A stretch of DNA of 64,000 bases from Monosporascus cannonballus (GCA_004154925.1 QJNS01000315.1:842-64841), one strand, 5' to 3'; counted from the stretch's first letter, positions 11,401 to 22,786 are shown. Numbers and translations are program-made. The notes: a model not told the origin generated them from the letters alone.

Positions 11401-14400
11401 TCCGCAACTGTCTGCCCTCGGTAGACCAAGTATCTGCTGTTCACCCATACGATTGCTCCCGTATCCGGCAAAGCCACGAATACCTGTACGGGAAGCGTAT
11501 CGAGCATCAAGCTCTTCAATCTGTCCGAAGGCGGCGCCATACTCACGGATCCAGCCCCGGGCAAGGGTTGGACGGGAGAGGGCGTTATAGGCTTCGAAAG
11601 CAGTGACGTGCTTGAGGGTAAGGACTGGAAAGTTGTCGCAAAATCACCGCCATACGAGTGCAACAACGTATGCTTATGGCCGCTCTGTGGAGTCCCCCCT
11701 TGAACAGGTAGTCGTCTCCGCGTCTGATCAGCATCCTGCTGATTATGCTGTTCTTCAGTCTTGTTCTTCGCATCGCCAGAACCGTTTGTCGTTTGCCCTT
11801 GGGCGGTCTTTTGGGAAGCTATATTCTCATCCGAAGCACGTGCATTCCCGTTTGCGTTATCCGGAACACCGGCATCGACGGCAGGAGGCTGTGCGTCTAG
11901 CGAGGCTCTCAGGCTACTTGACCGTCTGTGTTGCCTGTCAGCGGTGGGCGGCGCCTCCTTGCCTCTAACAGCGCGTTGAGCCGACGTTCCCGCAGGTATG
12001 TCTCCAGATACACCCTGGCTTCGAGGCCTCGAATTGAAATAGCCCTCCCCTGCCATCGGACCAGGGCTGGCGGGTGTTCGCCTGTCCACGATCAGCCCAA
12101 AGGAACCTGGCTCCCATGTCGGAGTACCGCCCTGTGAGCCAGGTATGCTCCGTGAGGGCGCGGAATAGTCACTTGGACTAGTAATGCTACCCGTAACGGA
12201 AGACTGCGACGGAACTGCGGACGAACCCAGATTAAGCTGAGCAACTATAGTTGGATCTGCCAATGGCCGTCCCTCGTGGTCTATGCCACCAAATCCAGCG
12301 GCGGACGGCCTTCTTCGGCGAAGTCCCGAGGCTTCAGTCTCAAGCATTGTATAATGGCGGCATAAATTGAACGAAGTGGCCAAATGTGGCGCCAAGTGAT
12401 CCAAGGAGTGTCGTAGGTTAGCAGGATAGGGGATAACCGGGGTCAAGATCGATATAATTGCGATAGGCGGCCGGCGGTTGGCCTTAAGCGAACTTGGTGA
12501 TGGAACTTGATCCGACGAGGCGCCGTTCTCCAGTTTTCTCGACGGATTGCGCATGTGGTTCTTGTGTTCCAACACAGACGAATCCAACTTGAAGGTCTCG
12601 CTGGGCTTAGAGAGGAAAATGTGGTTCAAAGGAACATGGAGGACAGTCCAGGAATTGTCAACACCAATGGTCTCTGGTGATTGCATCGACGTATAGTCCT
12701 GCGGACTCGGGGCTGGATTGAAAGACTCCTCGTCCACTACGGCATCCGTAAAGAACGGATTCTCGGACGGATCGGCCCTGACAGCAGGCGATGGCGCAGG
12801 TGACTGAGACCACGGCGATGGCGGAGCTTGCTCATACTCTTCAAACCTCGGTGTAGGGGGCCTCGGCGGCAGGTCATCAATCGTCGATAGAAGGCTCGCC
12901 ATTCTTGTCTTCTCCATTGAGAGAGGTCGCCTACTGCGTTTAGTGGAGCGAGAAGTGGCGGCGTTACTAAATAGCGATGATAACTTCGACGAATATTCGG
13001 GGCCTGCGGATCTCCTCTTCTTCTTCTTCACCTCTTCAGACGAGGCAGCCGTGGTTGTCTTGGCTTCGTCTGCCTTTTCGGCCGCAGCCACGTCAAGATA
13101 GGGGTAGTTGCGAGTAAGAGCGATAACCCTGCCTCGCTGTATCACACGGTGTATTCCGTTATGGTCGATGAGCGGATCAGCCTCGAGATCCAACGCCTGT
13201 AGAACAGGTAGTACCCTCCCTTTCACCTCCCTGCCTGAGACGAGTGGTGCCTCCCAGCTTGGAATGGGTTGTTGTTCTTCAACAGCGTCGTGCTCCTTGA
13301 GAGCCTGTCTGTTTAGAGTCACATGTGGCGCGCTACGGCTAAGTCGATCTGTTATAGGGAAATAACTCTTGCTTCGCATAATTGGTGACGGTCTACGAGC
13401 CGCTGATGCCGAACCCGTCGCCTCGGCCCTTCGTGATTCCTGGTTGTCTTCATAAGCTGTGAAAGAGTGTCGATTTTGAATCCCTGGCCTGGCCGGCTCT
13501 TCCAACTTCCGGCCGTCGTCCACGTTCGCCACCGACTCGGACAGACCATCAGTGCTGCTCGGGATCATGCTGCTGCCCCTCGCCATGTAGGCCATACTCA
13601 ACTCGTCTTCCTCATGCGCATTGTACGTGGCTTTCTGACCCCAGGGCACATTGTCAATGTCAGTGGCATCGGCGGGTAGCGAGAGTGTTATTCTCTCGGC
13701 TTTGTAATACTGGGTCAGTATCTGGACAACACTATTCCACCAGGCGTCCAAGCCAGGTTCCGCCGAGAGCATCAAAGTCAAGTCATAGAGATTCGGCGTG
13801 GGGAATTCCAAGTTTTCCGGGATTTGGGTATGTCCAGTGGGCTGAAACGTCGTCGCAGCAGCCGGTGTAGACGGATCAGATCGCATTATATCATGGAGAG
13901 CGAGGCTCTCAAACTGCCCGCCAGCTGAGCGCAGCAACGGGCTCGAAGTCTTCTGCGGATTTAACGCGCTGAAACTAGGCGTGCCCATAGCAGGAAATGG
14001 GTAGGATGGTGTTCGAGCTACGAAGCCAGGAGTCATGCCACCGCGAACTGTCTTGTTGGATTCGGTCGAAGCGGTGGGGGGATCTGCTCCCGGCGTTGGC
14101 GACATTGATAATTCCTCCCGGACAGGGGAAATATTTGGCTTGCCAGACCTCGACATCGGCGGACTTTTGGATGCTAGTTCCCGCTGTTCAATATCACGGG
14201 CAAGGCGTTCTCTGTATGCGATGATGGATCGCTGACTCTGAATGATTTCCGGCGAGTTTTCGGAAATGCTGACCTCCTTGCTTTTCCTTTTTTGTATGAT
14301 TGCAGCACTCGCCGCCACTCCCGGCGACGCATCTTTTTCAAACTGTGAAGTCTGTCTTAGAGACGAGGGTTCCCAAGCATCTGGCCCCCCCAATCCGCCA

Positions 14401-14735
14401 CCGCGTAAGTTCACCTCGTTCGCCTCGTCGGCGTGGACACGATGGACCTCAGGGCCTGTCGTCCCGGCCTCGGAACTCGTCGTCACAGCAGTATCCACCG
14501 GCGCAGGCGATTCCCCGTTAGTTAGTAGACGTAGCATGGACCCTGAATCTGGTGGCGAACTATCCTCCTCTTCCTGCTGAGTTTGGACGTCGCGAGGCTC
14601 AGCGGTCAGGCTTTGGGTGGCAATTAAGTTACCATTGTCTCGCAGCGCGGCATCCGCAGAACCCGGCGGGATGGTGCAGGAATGGTACGGCTCTGGTTCG
14701 CTGGGATCTCGAGGCTCGTCGTTCGGGATTGGCAT
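8465..14735 (-). CDS. Large hybrid histidine kinase: GAF-like, two PAS, HisKA, HATPase, pseudo-receiver and receiver domains
   Basis: Two exons, 14735-8742 and 8683-8465, joined by one intron; 2070 residues. Order: disordered N terminus; GAF-like block around 315-390 (LDAWWNSVVQIL, ERITLSLPADATD); a long Ser/Pro-rich linker; PAS1 around 1065-1185 (PDTGAIVWVNSRYLVYRG, DGAYRWHQARAIT); PAS2 around 1205-1410; the dimerisation/phospho-acceptor helix MSHEIRTP with His at about 1423; and the HATPase with N box (VLLNVIGNAIKFT, about 1530), G1 (DTGRGF) and G2 (GSGLGLVISRQL, about 1605). A degenerate receiver follows (about 1770-1890). The C-terminal receiver has LLVEDNPVNQ near 1945, phospho-acceptor Asp 2000 in CDLHMPRKDG and Lys 2055 in TKPVD. 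It is therefore a sensor that phosphorylates its own receiver and probably feeds a Ypd1-type phosphorelay (established for the class). The acceptor CTTCAG at 8684 was chosen because it gives the canonical LILCDL spacing. Signal and exact fungal kinase group are not assigned. Confidence 0.93.
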
Positions 14736-15550
14736 TCCTCAAAAAGACGTCATCAAGCGCCCCCATACAACAACGGTATCGGGCACCACCAGTTCTAGGT
14801 TTGACGAAAGTCTCGTGATTCGGCATTCGCTGGGAAATTTATTGGCTACTCATAGGAAGTACGTAGTAGTAGCAGTAGTAGTAAGCAGTTAGTATTTAGT
14901 AGGTAGAGTGGACAACGGCGGGAGGCAGGTATGTGGTTGACGGGCAGGCGATATGGAATGTGTTCTGTTTGCGTGGTTGTTCGTTCCGATGACCTAAACT
15001 ACAGACAGGGTGGGTTTTTGGATTAGTGAGTTATGGGTTATGGTAGGGGGCAAGACTCGGGTAGATCTTTGCTTGGGAGGCGTAGGAGAATAGCGGCAAA
15101 TGGCGTCTTTTTACGACCCCATGCAATGAAAAATTGAGATTTTCCAAGAGGGATCGATTTCAATCAACCAACCGAAGGGATTCACTTGGGACCGCACTGC
15201 AAATTACCTAGACTAATAGGCAGTTTACTCGGGTAGGCAAATGCAACTGACCACACGCAGGGCGGGCAGGTGGTTGAAGAAAAATGCTGGAGTTGAGGAG
15301 GGTCCTGGCTGTTGTACTCGAAATTCATCCTGTAAAGAGCAAAAGGCGCGATGACGTAGTTAAAGTGTAACAGAGGACCACCTTTGATGACCTAACGTGA
15401 ACTCTTTGGCCACTGCAGTTACACCTTGTAAAGAATACATCCAGAAAGCCTACATGCATACCTGTAGTGTGTTCCGGTTAAGCACGTAAATTCTCTATCG
15501 ATGTACACTCGCCGCTTCCACCGTACCAGCCCGGCCACCTTCCGTACAGA
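14736..15550. promoter_or_regulatory. Upstream region of the hybrid histidine kinase gene
   Basis: Promoter and leader side of the minus-strand kinase. It contains a GTA-type trinucleotide tract at about 14861-14883 and TAGGTA at 14900-14905. Open frames here (14552-14818, 14617-14892) are antisense to the kinase N terminus and look accidental. No second gene is visible. Confidence 0.5.
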
Positions 15551-15636
15551 CTTTTCTCTTTTCTTTTCTTTTCTTTTCTTTTCTTTTCTTTTCTTTTCTT
15601 TTCTTTTCTTTTCTTTTCTTTTCTTTTCTTTTCCTT
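15551..15636. repeat. Pentanucleotide microsatellite (TTTTC on +, GAAAA on -), about 15-16 copies
   Basis: From 15551 the plus strand reads cttttctc, then uninterrupted TTTTC units to about 15631, ending in ttttccttt. It produces the spurious Lys/Glu-rich frames called on the minus strand at 15419-15706. Not coding. Confidence 0.95.
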
Positions 15637-17396
15637 TAGAAATCTCCGTTGTAAACCGGAGTTTGGCATAAAGACGTGAAAAAGGATTATGCTTAGAAAG
15701 TCCCAAAAGGGATTAGAACCGCTAAGTTTTAACTTCGACTACAGGTACCAACAGGAGAGTGAATGCACGATGACGGTTATTGACAGCTAACGAGCTGAAG
15801 TAAGCTGACGAGTAGTTCCTAGACCAATCAACTTGCACCCCATATACAAAGACTACACAGTAGACATTGATAATAACCATGATGAATAAATCAGACCGGG
15901 CGGTTGAATGCTGCCGGGTCGGTAAGTATGAAGTACCTGGGCGCCACAGCAGTGGCCCAAGGGGCCAGTGTACGCTAACTCTACTAATTCAGAATTCTAA
16001 GCACGAAGAACACCGTGACCACTCCGCCCCTGCAGTGCACATCATATCTACGTGTATACTGTATATATTGTGTGGCCAATTGGATAGGGATGTACCTATT
16101 GTGAAGATATCGATAGCTATAGAGGATAATTAGCTTGATCTTGTTGCCCGATGCGGATGATAGGCCTTGTGAATGAGGCTGACAGGAATCTAAATACGGG
16201 TCTGCGCATTTTAATTGATAGCTTGAGGGCCTCGTATGACCCCTACCAGGTAATCATGAGGATCGTAACTCGCGACGAGCCAGTTTGAACAACCCCCCCT
16301 CCGTCTTTCCTTTATTTCTAAATTCCCATTCTTGGGATGGAATGTTGAGGAGATCATTTAGTAATCGCGACCTGAAGACGTGAATATGATCTCTTGGCAT
16401 AAGATGCCAAGCCTGCAAATTCGGGATCAAAAGCAGGTATGGGATTGGAGTTCGCCAAATCGCAGCGAACCCAAGTACAGGTTTACAGAATAGTGCAACC
16501 ACCTACCTAGACAATCCCTGCATTACAGAGCCTTTTCTACTATAGCATAAGAAGGTTGATGAAACCCAATTTGCGTCCCTGCTTGTTTGTTTGTATCTTA
16601 AGAACTATACGCGACGCTCGCCTACATGTGTTAGTAATAGAGACGTTAATAATAGAGATCTGTATTACCTATCGGATGCACCTACGTTTGATATCCACGG
16701 AACTGGGAAGGTAAATAAGGTCCGTGTTATAACGCCGCTATTTATATGCGGATGATCCCATTTCCCAAGGACGCAAGATCTTGACAGTCAACTTCCTGCA
16801 TACGGAGTCAGGCGACAGTAATATGCTTGAAGGGATGGCCATGACGTCTCATAGCTGCAGGCAAGGCGCTGGTCAAATAACTGCTGCACTTATAGGTTAT
16901 AGGACCCATGATATACCGTTGACACTATCGATTGCTCTGACCACCACCTTTCAGATGTAAGGCAAAGGAGTGTCCCTCCCCTCTTCCTTCGACATCGTTT
17001 GCCGGGAGAAGCGCGAGAATGAGCGAAACTAGTCGCTCCATGCTGTGCAGCTCCCTCTAAGCTTTTATGGTAAATGCCACCTTGGCGGGAACCGGATCTC
17101 CGCACATGACGGTCAGGGGGCTGCCTATCAGAGGCTTCGCTACGGAGAACTCGACTACCAAACCTGGAGGGAGGCATCCCTAGGCTAGTTGGTGGATTTC
17201 ATACATTAGTGATAGTATGGTGGGGGAGCTCGGGAGGGACAAGGGCGATGTATTATAGTCCGAGCTCAAAGCGTACCTAACAACGACCTAAAAAGGTTCT
17301 CCATAGCCAGGGCCACCGCTACTAGGCTCATCACACATTGCAAAAGACCTCTCCAGTGTGACCGTTTAAAAATCTCGCTGGATCGCGCCATGCACT
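15637..17396. other. Intergenic stretch, no gene seen
   Basis: About 1.75 kb with only short frames (15867-16133 +, 16254-16502 -, 16890-17177 -) that show no domain, no plausible splice partners and random composition. No tRNA or rRNA recognised. Confidence 0.5.
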
Positions 17397-17760
17397 TTAA
17401 CTCACAGATTCCGAGGAGAAGAAACGCACATGAACTTCTCCTGCCGAGGTATCCGACTTGAAAATGGCGATCACTATGGAGGTGGGATCGTCTTTCTCTA
17501 CAGGCAAATCATTTCGGTATCGTCCCGGATCTACGAGTGCCACCTCATCGACAGGTTTTATGCTAAATTGGTCTCGAGGATTGTCGCATGTTGTGGGGTT
17601 CCTACCCACTGGAAGACAGCCCATGACAGCATTCTTCGTCCCCAGATAGTTTACGACAGTAAACAGGTATTCCAATCCGACATCAGCCGAAATACCTACG
17701 GCAGAGACTTCCTACGCCTGCTGACAGGAGCTGGCCGGTGACCATGGATACCCGTTCCAT
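17397..17760 (-). pseudogene. Unrecognised protein-like reading frame, possibly a gene relic
   Basis: On the minus strand a frame of about 92 residues (17675-17397) reads as ordinary soluble protein, with NYLGTKNAVMGCLPVGRN, PRDQFSIKPVDEVALVDP and EVHVRFFSSESVS. It continues open upstream of its first Met for several codons, and a second frame beginning with an ATG at 17760 would join it only through a frameshift. I do not recognise the family. The plus-strand frames in the same place (17430-17741, 17458-17649) are its antisense. It lies 0.4 kb upstream of, and divergent from, the DUF1445 gene. It could be a decayed gene, an exon of an unfound gene, or chance. Confidence 0.25.
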
Positions 17761-18161
17761 CTCTTCGCGTGGTCCGCATCCTTCTCGCGACGTTTACGGT
17801 GAAAATTATGTAGTCTCAGGCGCTAGCTTCTCACTAACCTCATCATTACGTAGTTACGACGGACAGGCGTAGCCGACGGCTTAAATAGTTGGATGTGTGG
17901 GCAAGATAACCGGGTCTCGGGAAGCGGAGGTGGAAGTCCGCCTCGACTCTAATGAAATGCTCAATGGGGGAAAACGGGTGACATGAGTGGCTAGCTTGCC
18001 TCTTCGATACGCGGGTGATCCATCTACCTTTGGCACAACCTCGCCTGATGAGCACGAGGAAAGTAGTCGAAGAACGGTATTTGAGGACAAGCATTGGGAC
18101 TTGCCAGTTCGAAATGATGATGTTGCGCAAACAACTCCACCGCATGTGAACGTTGTACTTA

Positions 18162-19106
18162 ATGGCGACTCTCGTTGCGAAACCGACCCCTGAGTCCTTA
18201 CCAGGGAACGCATTAACACCAAAACCAGCCTCAAAGTTCCCGAAGACCACTACTGGCCGCGATGTCCGCCTGGCTGCCCGGAGCAACACCCTAACGGCCC
18301 CGACGTCCGGACTAGCGCCCGCGTACGTCCAAGCAAACCTTATCGTCCTGCCGTCGCGCTACGCCGCGGACTTCCGGCTCCTGTGCGCCCGCAACCCGGT
18401 CCCGTGCCCGTTGCTCGCGGAGTCCTCGGAGCCGGGACGGTACGACGCGTTCCGGTCGCACGTCGCCGGCCTCTCGGGCCAGCAGATCATCGCACCCGAC
18501 TGCGACGTCCGCCGTGACGCCCCGCGGTACAACGTGTACCAGGACGCCGAGCTCGTCGAGCGGGGTTGTCTCGGCATCGCGGACCGCTGGACCGATGACC
18601 ACGTCGCCTTCATGATCGGCTGCTCCTTCAGCTTCGAGTCCGCCCTTACCGCCGCCGGCCTTACGCCGCGACACATGACCCTGGGGCGGAACGTGCCGAT
18701 GTATCGGACGACCGTGCCGCTGTGTCCGGCTGGCGTCTTCACGGACGCAACCTATGTAGTTTCGATGCGACCCTACCGGGCCTCTGACATCGAGAAGGTG
18801 CAGGAGATCACGAGAAGATATAACGTTACGCACGGCGAGCCTATTGCGTTCGGTTGGGATGCGCTGGCGAGGTTGGGGATCAGGGATATCGATAACCCTG
18901 AATGGGGCGAGGCACCACAGGCGGAGGACGGTAGCCCCTTGGGTAAGTTATACGGCTCAGAACAGGAGCTGCCTGTTTTTTGGGCTTGTGGCGTAACCCC
19001 TCAAGAGGCAGTCATGAGGGCTGGTATCAGAGGCACAGTGATGGCCCATGCCCCTGGACATATGCTCGTCCTGGACTGTAGGGACGATGATATCTTTGCA
19101 AAGTAG
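18162..19106 (+). CDS. DUF1445 / UPF0317 putative hydro-lyase
   Basis: Single-exon gene of 314 residues. After a roughly 35-residue extension the protein follows the DUF1445 family closely: TAPTSGLAPAYVQANLIVLP (45-64), ARNPVPCPLL, DDHVAFMIGCSFSFESAL, GRNVPMYRTTVPL, VVSMRPYRASD, PVFWACGVTPQ and HAPGHMLVLDC. The family is annotated as putative hydro-lyase and is related to the UPF0317 part of animal mitochondrial D-glutamate cyclase; the reaction here is not known. The ATG at 18162 is the first after an in-frame TGA at 18147-18149. The N-terminal extension might be a targeting peptide, but it is not clearly amphipathic. The central part (about 18300-18760) is visibly more GC-rich than the flanks, and the gene has no intron. 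This family is common in bacteria, so old horizontal origin is possible. It is convergent with the Zn2Cys6 regulator gene 400 bp downstream. Confidence 0.9.
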   Translation: MATLVAKPTPESLPGNALTPKPASKFPKTTTGRDVRLAARSNTLTAPTSGLAPAYVQANLIVLPSRYAADFRLLCARNPVPCPLLAESSEPGRYDAFRSHVAGLSGQQIIAPDCDVRRDAPRYNVYQDAELVERGCLGIADRWTDDHVAFMIGCSFSFESALTAAGLTPRHMTLGRNVPMYRTTVPLCPAGVFTDATYVVSMRPYRASDIEKVQEITRRYNVTHGEPIAFGWDALARLGIRDIDNPEWGEAPQAEDGSPLGKLYGSEQELPVFWACGVTPQEAVMRAGIRGTVMAHAPGHMLVLDCRDDDIFAK

Positions 19107-19510
19107 GATACGAAAAGTATAGTGCCGCACCACTTTAGGCTTTCTTGGATAATGTCTCTACGAGTGTCACGGCCCTCGTCCTAGGCTAAGGAATAGCTAA
19201 AGCAGCCTGGACAGGATTTGTTAGCATTCGTGGCAAGTCTAGAGTTCGGAGTCGGGCATGTACCAAAATCGGAGATATTCATTTCACAAGCGGGATGCTA
19301 GAGCAGGAGAGGCGATAATCCTGGCATAGAAACTAAAGTTCTCCTCCAGTTAAGTGAATGTATACTCGAATATCGGTTATCATATCACTCGTATGTCTAA
19401 GGAAACCAATATAGTCAGTCTATTCCCCGTCGGTTCGAGCCGTATCGAAGACAACGCCTATGTCATAGCCTCCTACCCTTGGAACCATACGCTAATTCGC
19501 ACAAAAAGGC
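19107..19510. other. Convergent intergenic region
   Basis: Holds the 3' ends of the DUF1445 gene (+) and the Zn2Cys6 gene (-). Only one 83-residue random-looking frame (19354-19605) enters it. Confidence 0.55.
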
Positions 19511-21920
19511 TCAGGTGTGGCCATTTTGACCTGGAGCTGGGTGCGCTGGGGTTGCGTCCCACGAAAACGGGGCTGCTAAATACTCATCAGGGATCAGCAT
19601 CGTGAGGTTGACATCCGACAGGTGGAGGTCCAACCCTCCCGGCTCCGCCGGCAGAACGCCAGACGACCCCATGCTGGTCAGGAATCCGAAGTCGAGGATG
19701 GGGTCCTGGTCCGCTTCGAGAGACGTCCGGTCCTCCGTTCGCATGGCATGCAACACGCTTTCGCGGATCTCCATGATGCACGGCCAGGTATGCCTGATCT
19801 CTTGCATAGCATCCAGGACTGTGTCCATCGCCTTGGAGATGCTGCTATCACCTGCCGAAAGGTTCTCGAGACTCCGCTTCATAAGGATCGTACCGGCCGC
19901 TACCGAGAGGGTGTGGACGAAATCAAGCGGCAGGGCCGAGTACTTGTAGAATCTTGAATAAGTTTTCAGCAGCTTTAGGATGGCCTGCAGGGACTCATAA
20001 CAGAACTCTACGTCATCGCTGGTGGCTATACCCTGGTTCTTAAAAAGGTGCCGTGGCGGTCTGTGGAGAATGATCATTACAGTATGGAAGAGCATGCTAT
20101 CGTGTGTGTGAGTTGAATTACGTCTCAAGGGGGAGGGCGGCTCTTACTGAAGATGCAGTACAAACGGTTGGATCTGACCGTTACTCCATTGGTTCCAGTG
20201 CAGTTTTGAAGGCAAGTTAGCGAGCCACTTGTTCAGGGAAACGTGGATGCGCTGCGCTGTCGCAGCCAGGATCGTACCATCTGCATGGTGGCGGCGGTTT
20301 TCAAACACGTCTGTGATCATGTTATGCACAATTTTCATAAGCTCTACTCGATAGATGAACGCTCCTGCAAGTGCGATCCCGTCTTCATAAGCAGTGGCAG
20401 ATACATCCTGAGCAATGTAGGTCTCCAAAAGGCTTTGCCAGCTCTCGGGGTACGGGATGCGTGTCGTGTTTCGCACGTCGGATTCGTGGGGGTACAAAGC
20501 TGGTGGGCGTCCAAAGTACAAACTGAGATGCTTGTCGGCGTTGAAAGCGGCCCAGTAAGCGCGGCGAGAAATTTCTCGGTCGATATGCGATTCTGAAGGG
20601 CCACCCCAGTTACTTGGGTCGAGGTGTAAGCCCATCTCATGGGCCAATCGGAATGCCATGCCACAAAATAACCAGCCTTTGGAAGCCTTGCCATGGCCGA
20701 TGTATCGATACCCGAGGAGTATAAGGGCCTGTAACAAGGTCAAATCCGGCTGGTCTAACGAAACATACGCCAGGCTCTCTGCTTGTAAAGCGAAAGTCTC
20801 GGAGACCGGTATCATCGAGGCTTCGCCGGTTGCTAAGGCTCCCACGGCACAGATCGCATATAACAACACCTCTGAGTAATACCGACCAGCGCCTATATCG
20901 TAGTCACGAAGGAAGAACTCACGATATAAGCACATGAGATACGGATATTGGAGTTTCTACTAAGGTTAGTAACTTTCAATGCACCCGAGGGCTCGCTTCC
21001 TCGCCATGTCTTTCAGTCATTAGGAAAGAGTGCGATCTGGTAAGATCGCCGGGGTTAATCTGGCCGCAGCCCCTATTATAGGTACGCAGGGGCACATATG
21101 AGGTTATATACTTACTGACACCTTGTTAGCACGTACACGAAGGAAAATGCGAATGGGGAAGGTGGGGCACGAGATAGAAGAAGGGTGAGTCGGGATTAGA
21201 GTCAGGAATAATCTCATACGTACCAAAGAAGTTAGCCATAAGTTGTTGACACACTTCATGATGCGGAGAGTATGGAAAAATACCGAACGATATGGCGTCC
21301 AGATCAGGTTGGGGATATGAATCAGCAGTTGCCTGGTTTGGTACTGCAATAGCTCCTGATGAAATAGTTGGCATTGGTAACCCATCAGAAGCATGAATCT
21401 GGAAGAGACTGGTGCCTCCGAAGAACTGAGTCGCGTTCCCAGTACGCAGCTTTCTCAACTGGCCGGCCCGGGCTTTTGCTAAAACCAGTTCGGCGCCCGT
21501 TATAGGCTCGGATTTGCCTTCTAGCGGAGTGACCAAGTCGCTGCTAGCTTGTCCCAGTTTCCGCACGTAGCCAGCAAGAAGCTCATCCCTCTTTGCGTTA
21601 TCCGCTTCGGATACTCGCTGGATGAACAGCTCGAGCGAAGCGACATGACGCTCCAGGGCTGTTACGTAGCTCTTGGGTACAGGTCTGAAGAAGACATCCA
21701 TTAGCAGGACGTGCGGGATGGCCTGGGGTCATTCCTAGCTGCTGTACCTCTGCTTCTCGCCGGCGCCTGCGATAATGCAATGCGTTCCGGCCTTCTTACA
21801 GCCAGCGCAGGGCTGCTTCTTGTCACATTTGATCTTCCGCCTTCGACATCTCTCACAGGAAGTCGTAGCTACATCGCCAATCCTTGTGATTGGTTTACCA
21901 TTGGGAGGATTGTCGTCCAT
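19511..21920 (-). CDS. Zn2Cys6 fungal transcription factor (exon 2/3 junction unresolved)
   Basis: Exon 1 is 21920-21748. It carries a complete zinc cluster, C22-X2-C25-X6-C32-X5-C38-X2-C41-X6-C48 ([19 protein letters not shown]). A GTACAG...TTCAG intron leads to exon 2 from 21684 ([20 protein letters not shown], a linker and dimerisation helix). Exons 3 (about 20956-20148) and 4 (20096-19511) carry the fungal-specific regulatory domain: [55 protein letters not shown] and [16 protein letters not shown]. The 51-nt intron between exons 3 and 4 is clean. Between exons 2 and 3 no consensus donor is in phase with the only stop-free acceptor: an in-frame TAG (20959-20957) sits exactly where a Trp would be expected before KLQYPYLM. 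The gene may have an undetected mini-exon or unusual donor, or may be newly broken. ATG 21920 was chosen; the frame upstream offers only TTG. It is convergent with the DUF1445 gene, so local regulation is only a guess. Confidence 0.78.
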
Positions 21921-22786
21921 GGACAAATAGACTCAAGCTACTGTCGCTTGTAATGCAGTCGATGCTGAATAGGAGTAACGGAGTCCTGCCGCTTTCACCA
22001 GGTAGCAAGGGGATGAAAGTTGGAAGGTTGGTAATCGCTACCAGGCTGCGTCCTCGACAAGAGAGATGCTTCCACATCCGCACCAAGTTTGGTAAGCTGA
22101 ATCCAGGATGGTGCGGGGTGTTATGGTATTGTACAGTGAAAGGTATGGTACGCTGAAAAGCGGCTTCACCAGATAGCTACGAAGGATACGTAAGTGCTGA
22201 ATCACCCTACCCCTTTCCCCCCTGCATCAAATCTAAGTCATATACGAAGTAGGTAGGTATAAATCTTTCTAATGAAGCGCCGTTCTATCACCCCATCCCA
22301 GCTACTCGTTTCAAAGCTTCGAATCACTATGGTGGGGTGCCCTATGCATCTCTTATGTGGAGATACAAGCACCCCACCATAGGCGCTCTTCGACTCAGTG
22401 GCGTCCCATGCTGTAGCTTCTAGTGACTATTAAGACCCTAGCCTCTCAGCCCTACCAAGTCGTATTGTCCATTTATCTAACTTAAGAGGGCCCGCGAAGG
22501 AAACTAAAGCCCTCGATCTCGAATTGCATACTGATAGTTCTCCTATTGGGTCTTTCCGCTTTTCAGGACTCCATAATCAGTTGTTTGGGGGTCAAAACGG
22601 CGGGCAGCAATACACATAGTAGACTAGCGCAACCCCCCGTAAAACACATGATTCTGAGCTATGCCTTGCTTGACATAACGCCTCGGTGGTACTCATCCCA
22701 AATGTCTGAGAAATGGTGCGCATAGAATCGGTGTGCCATCGTGCTCGCTCACGCGGTAGGGCAGTTCCAGCGATGGTCCAGTTTCT
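21921..22786. other. Upstream region of the Zn2Cys6 gene
   Basis: About 0.87 kb, no ORF of substance. It contains TAGGTAGGTA at 22250-22259 and a 56-nt near-palindrome at 22327-22382, listed separately. It lies between the starts of the regulator gene and the end of the small broken membrane-protein gene. Confidence 0.5.
22327..22382. repeat. Perfect 14-bp inverted repeat forming a 56-nt hairpin, possible MITE relic
   Basis: Left arm CTATGGTGGGGTGC (22327-22340) and right arm GCACCCCACCATAG (22369-22382) are exact reverse complements. Inside, ATCTC (22348-22352) can pair with GAGAT (22360-22364). Read from the inner ends, the structure is TA - TGGTGGGGTGC ... GCACCCCACCA - TA, as a tiny Tc1/mariner-type element with a TA target duplication would look. 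The element type is inference; the hairpin is seen directly. Confidence 0.6.

Noticed and set aside
15419..15706. Lys/Glu-repeat frames on the minus strand
   Set aside because: Translation of the TTTTC microsatellite.
18312..18833. 173-residue minus-strand frame
   Set aside because: Antisense of the DUF1445 gene in its GC-rich core.
19428..19445. CGGTTCGAGCCG, T-loop-like
   Set aside because: Stem too short and no other tRNA parts nearby.
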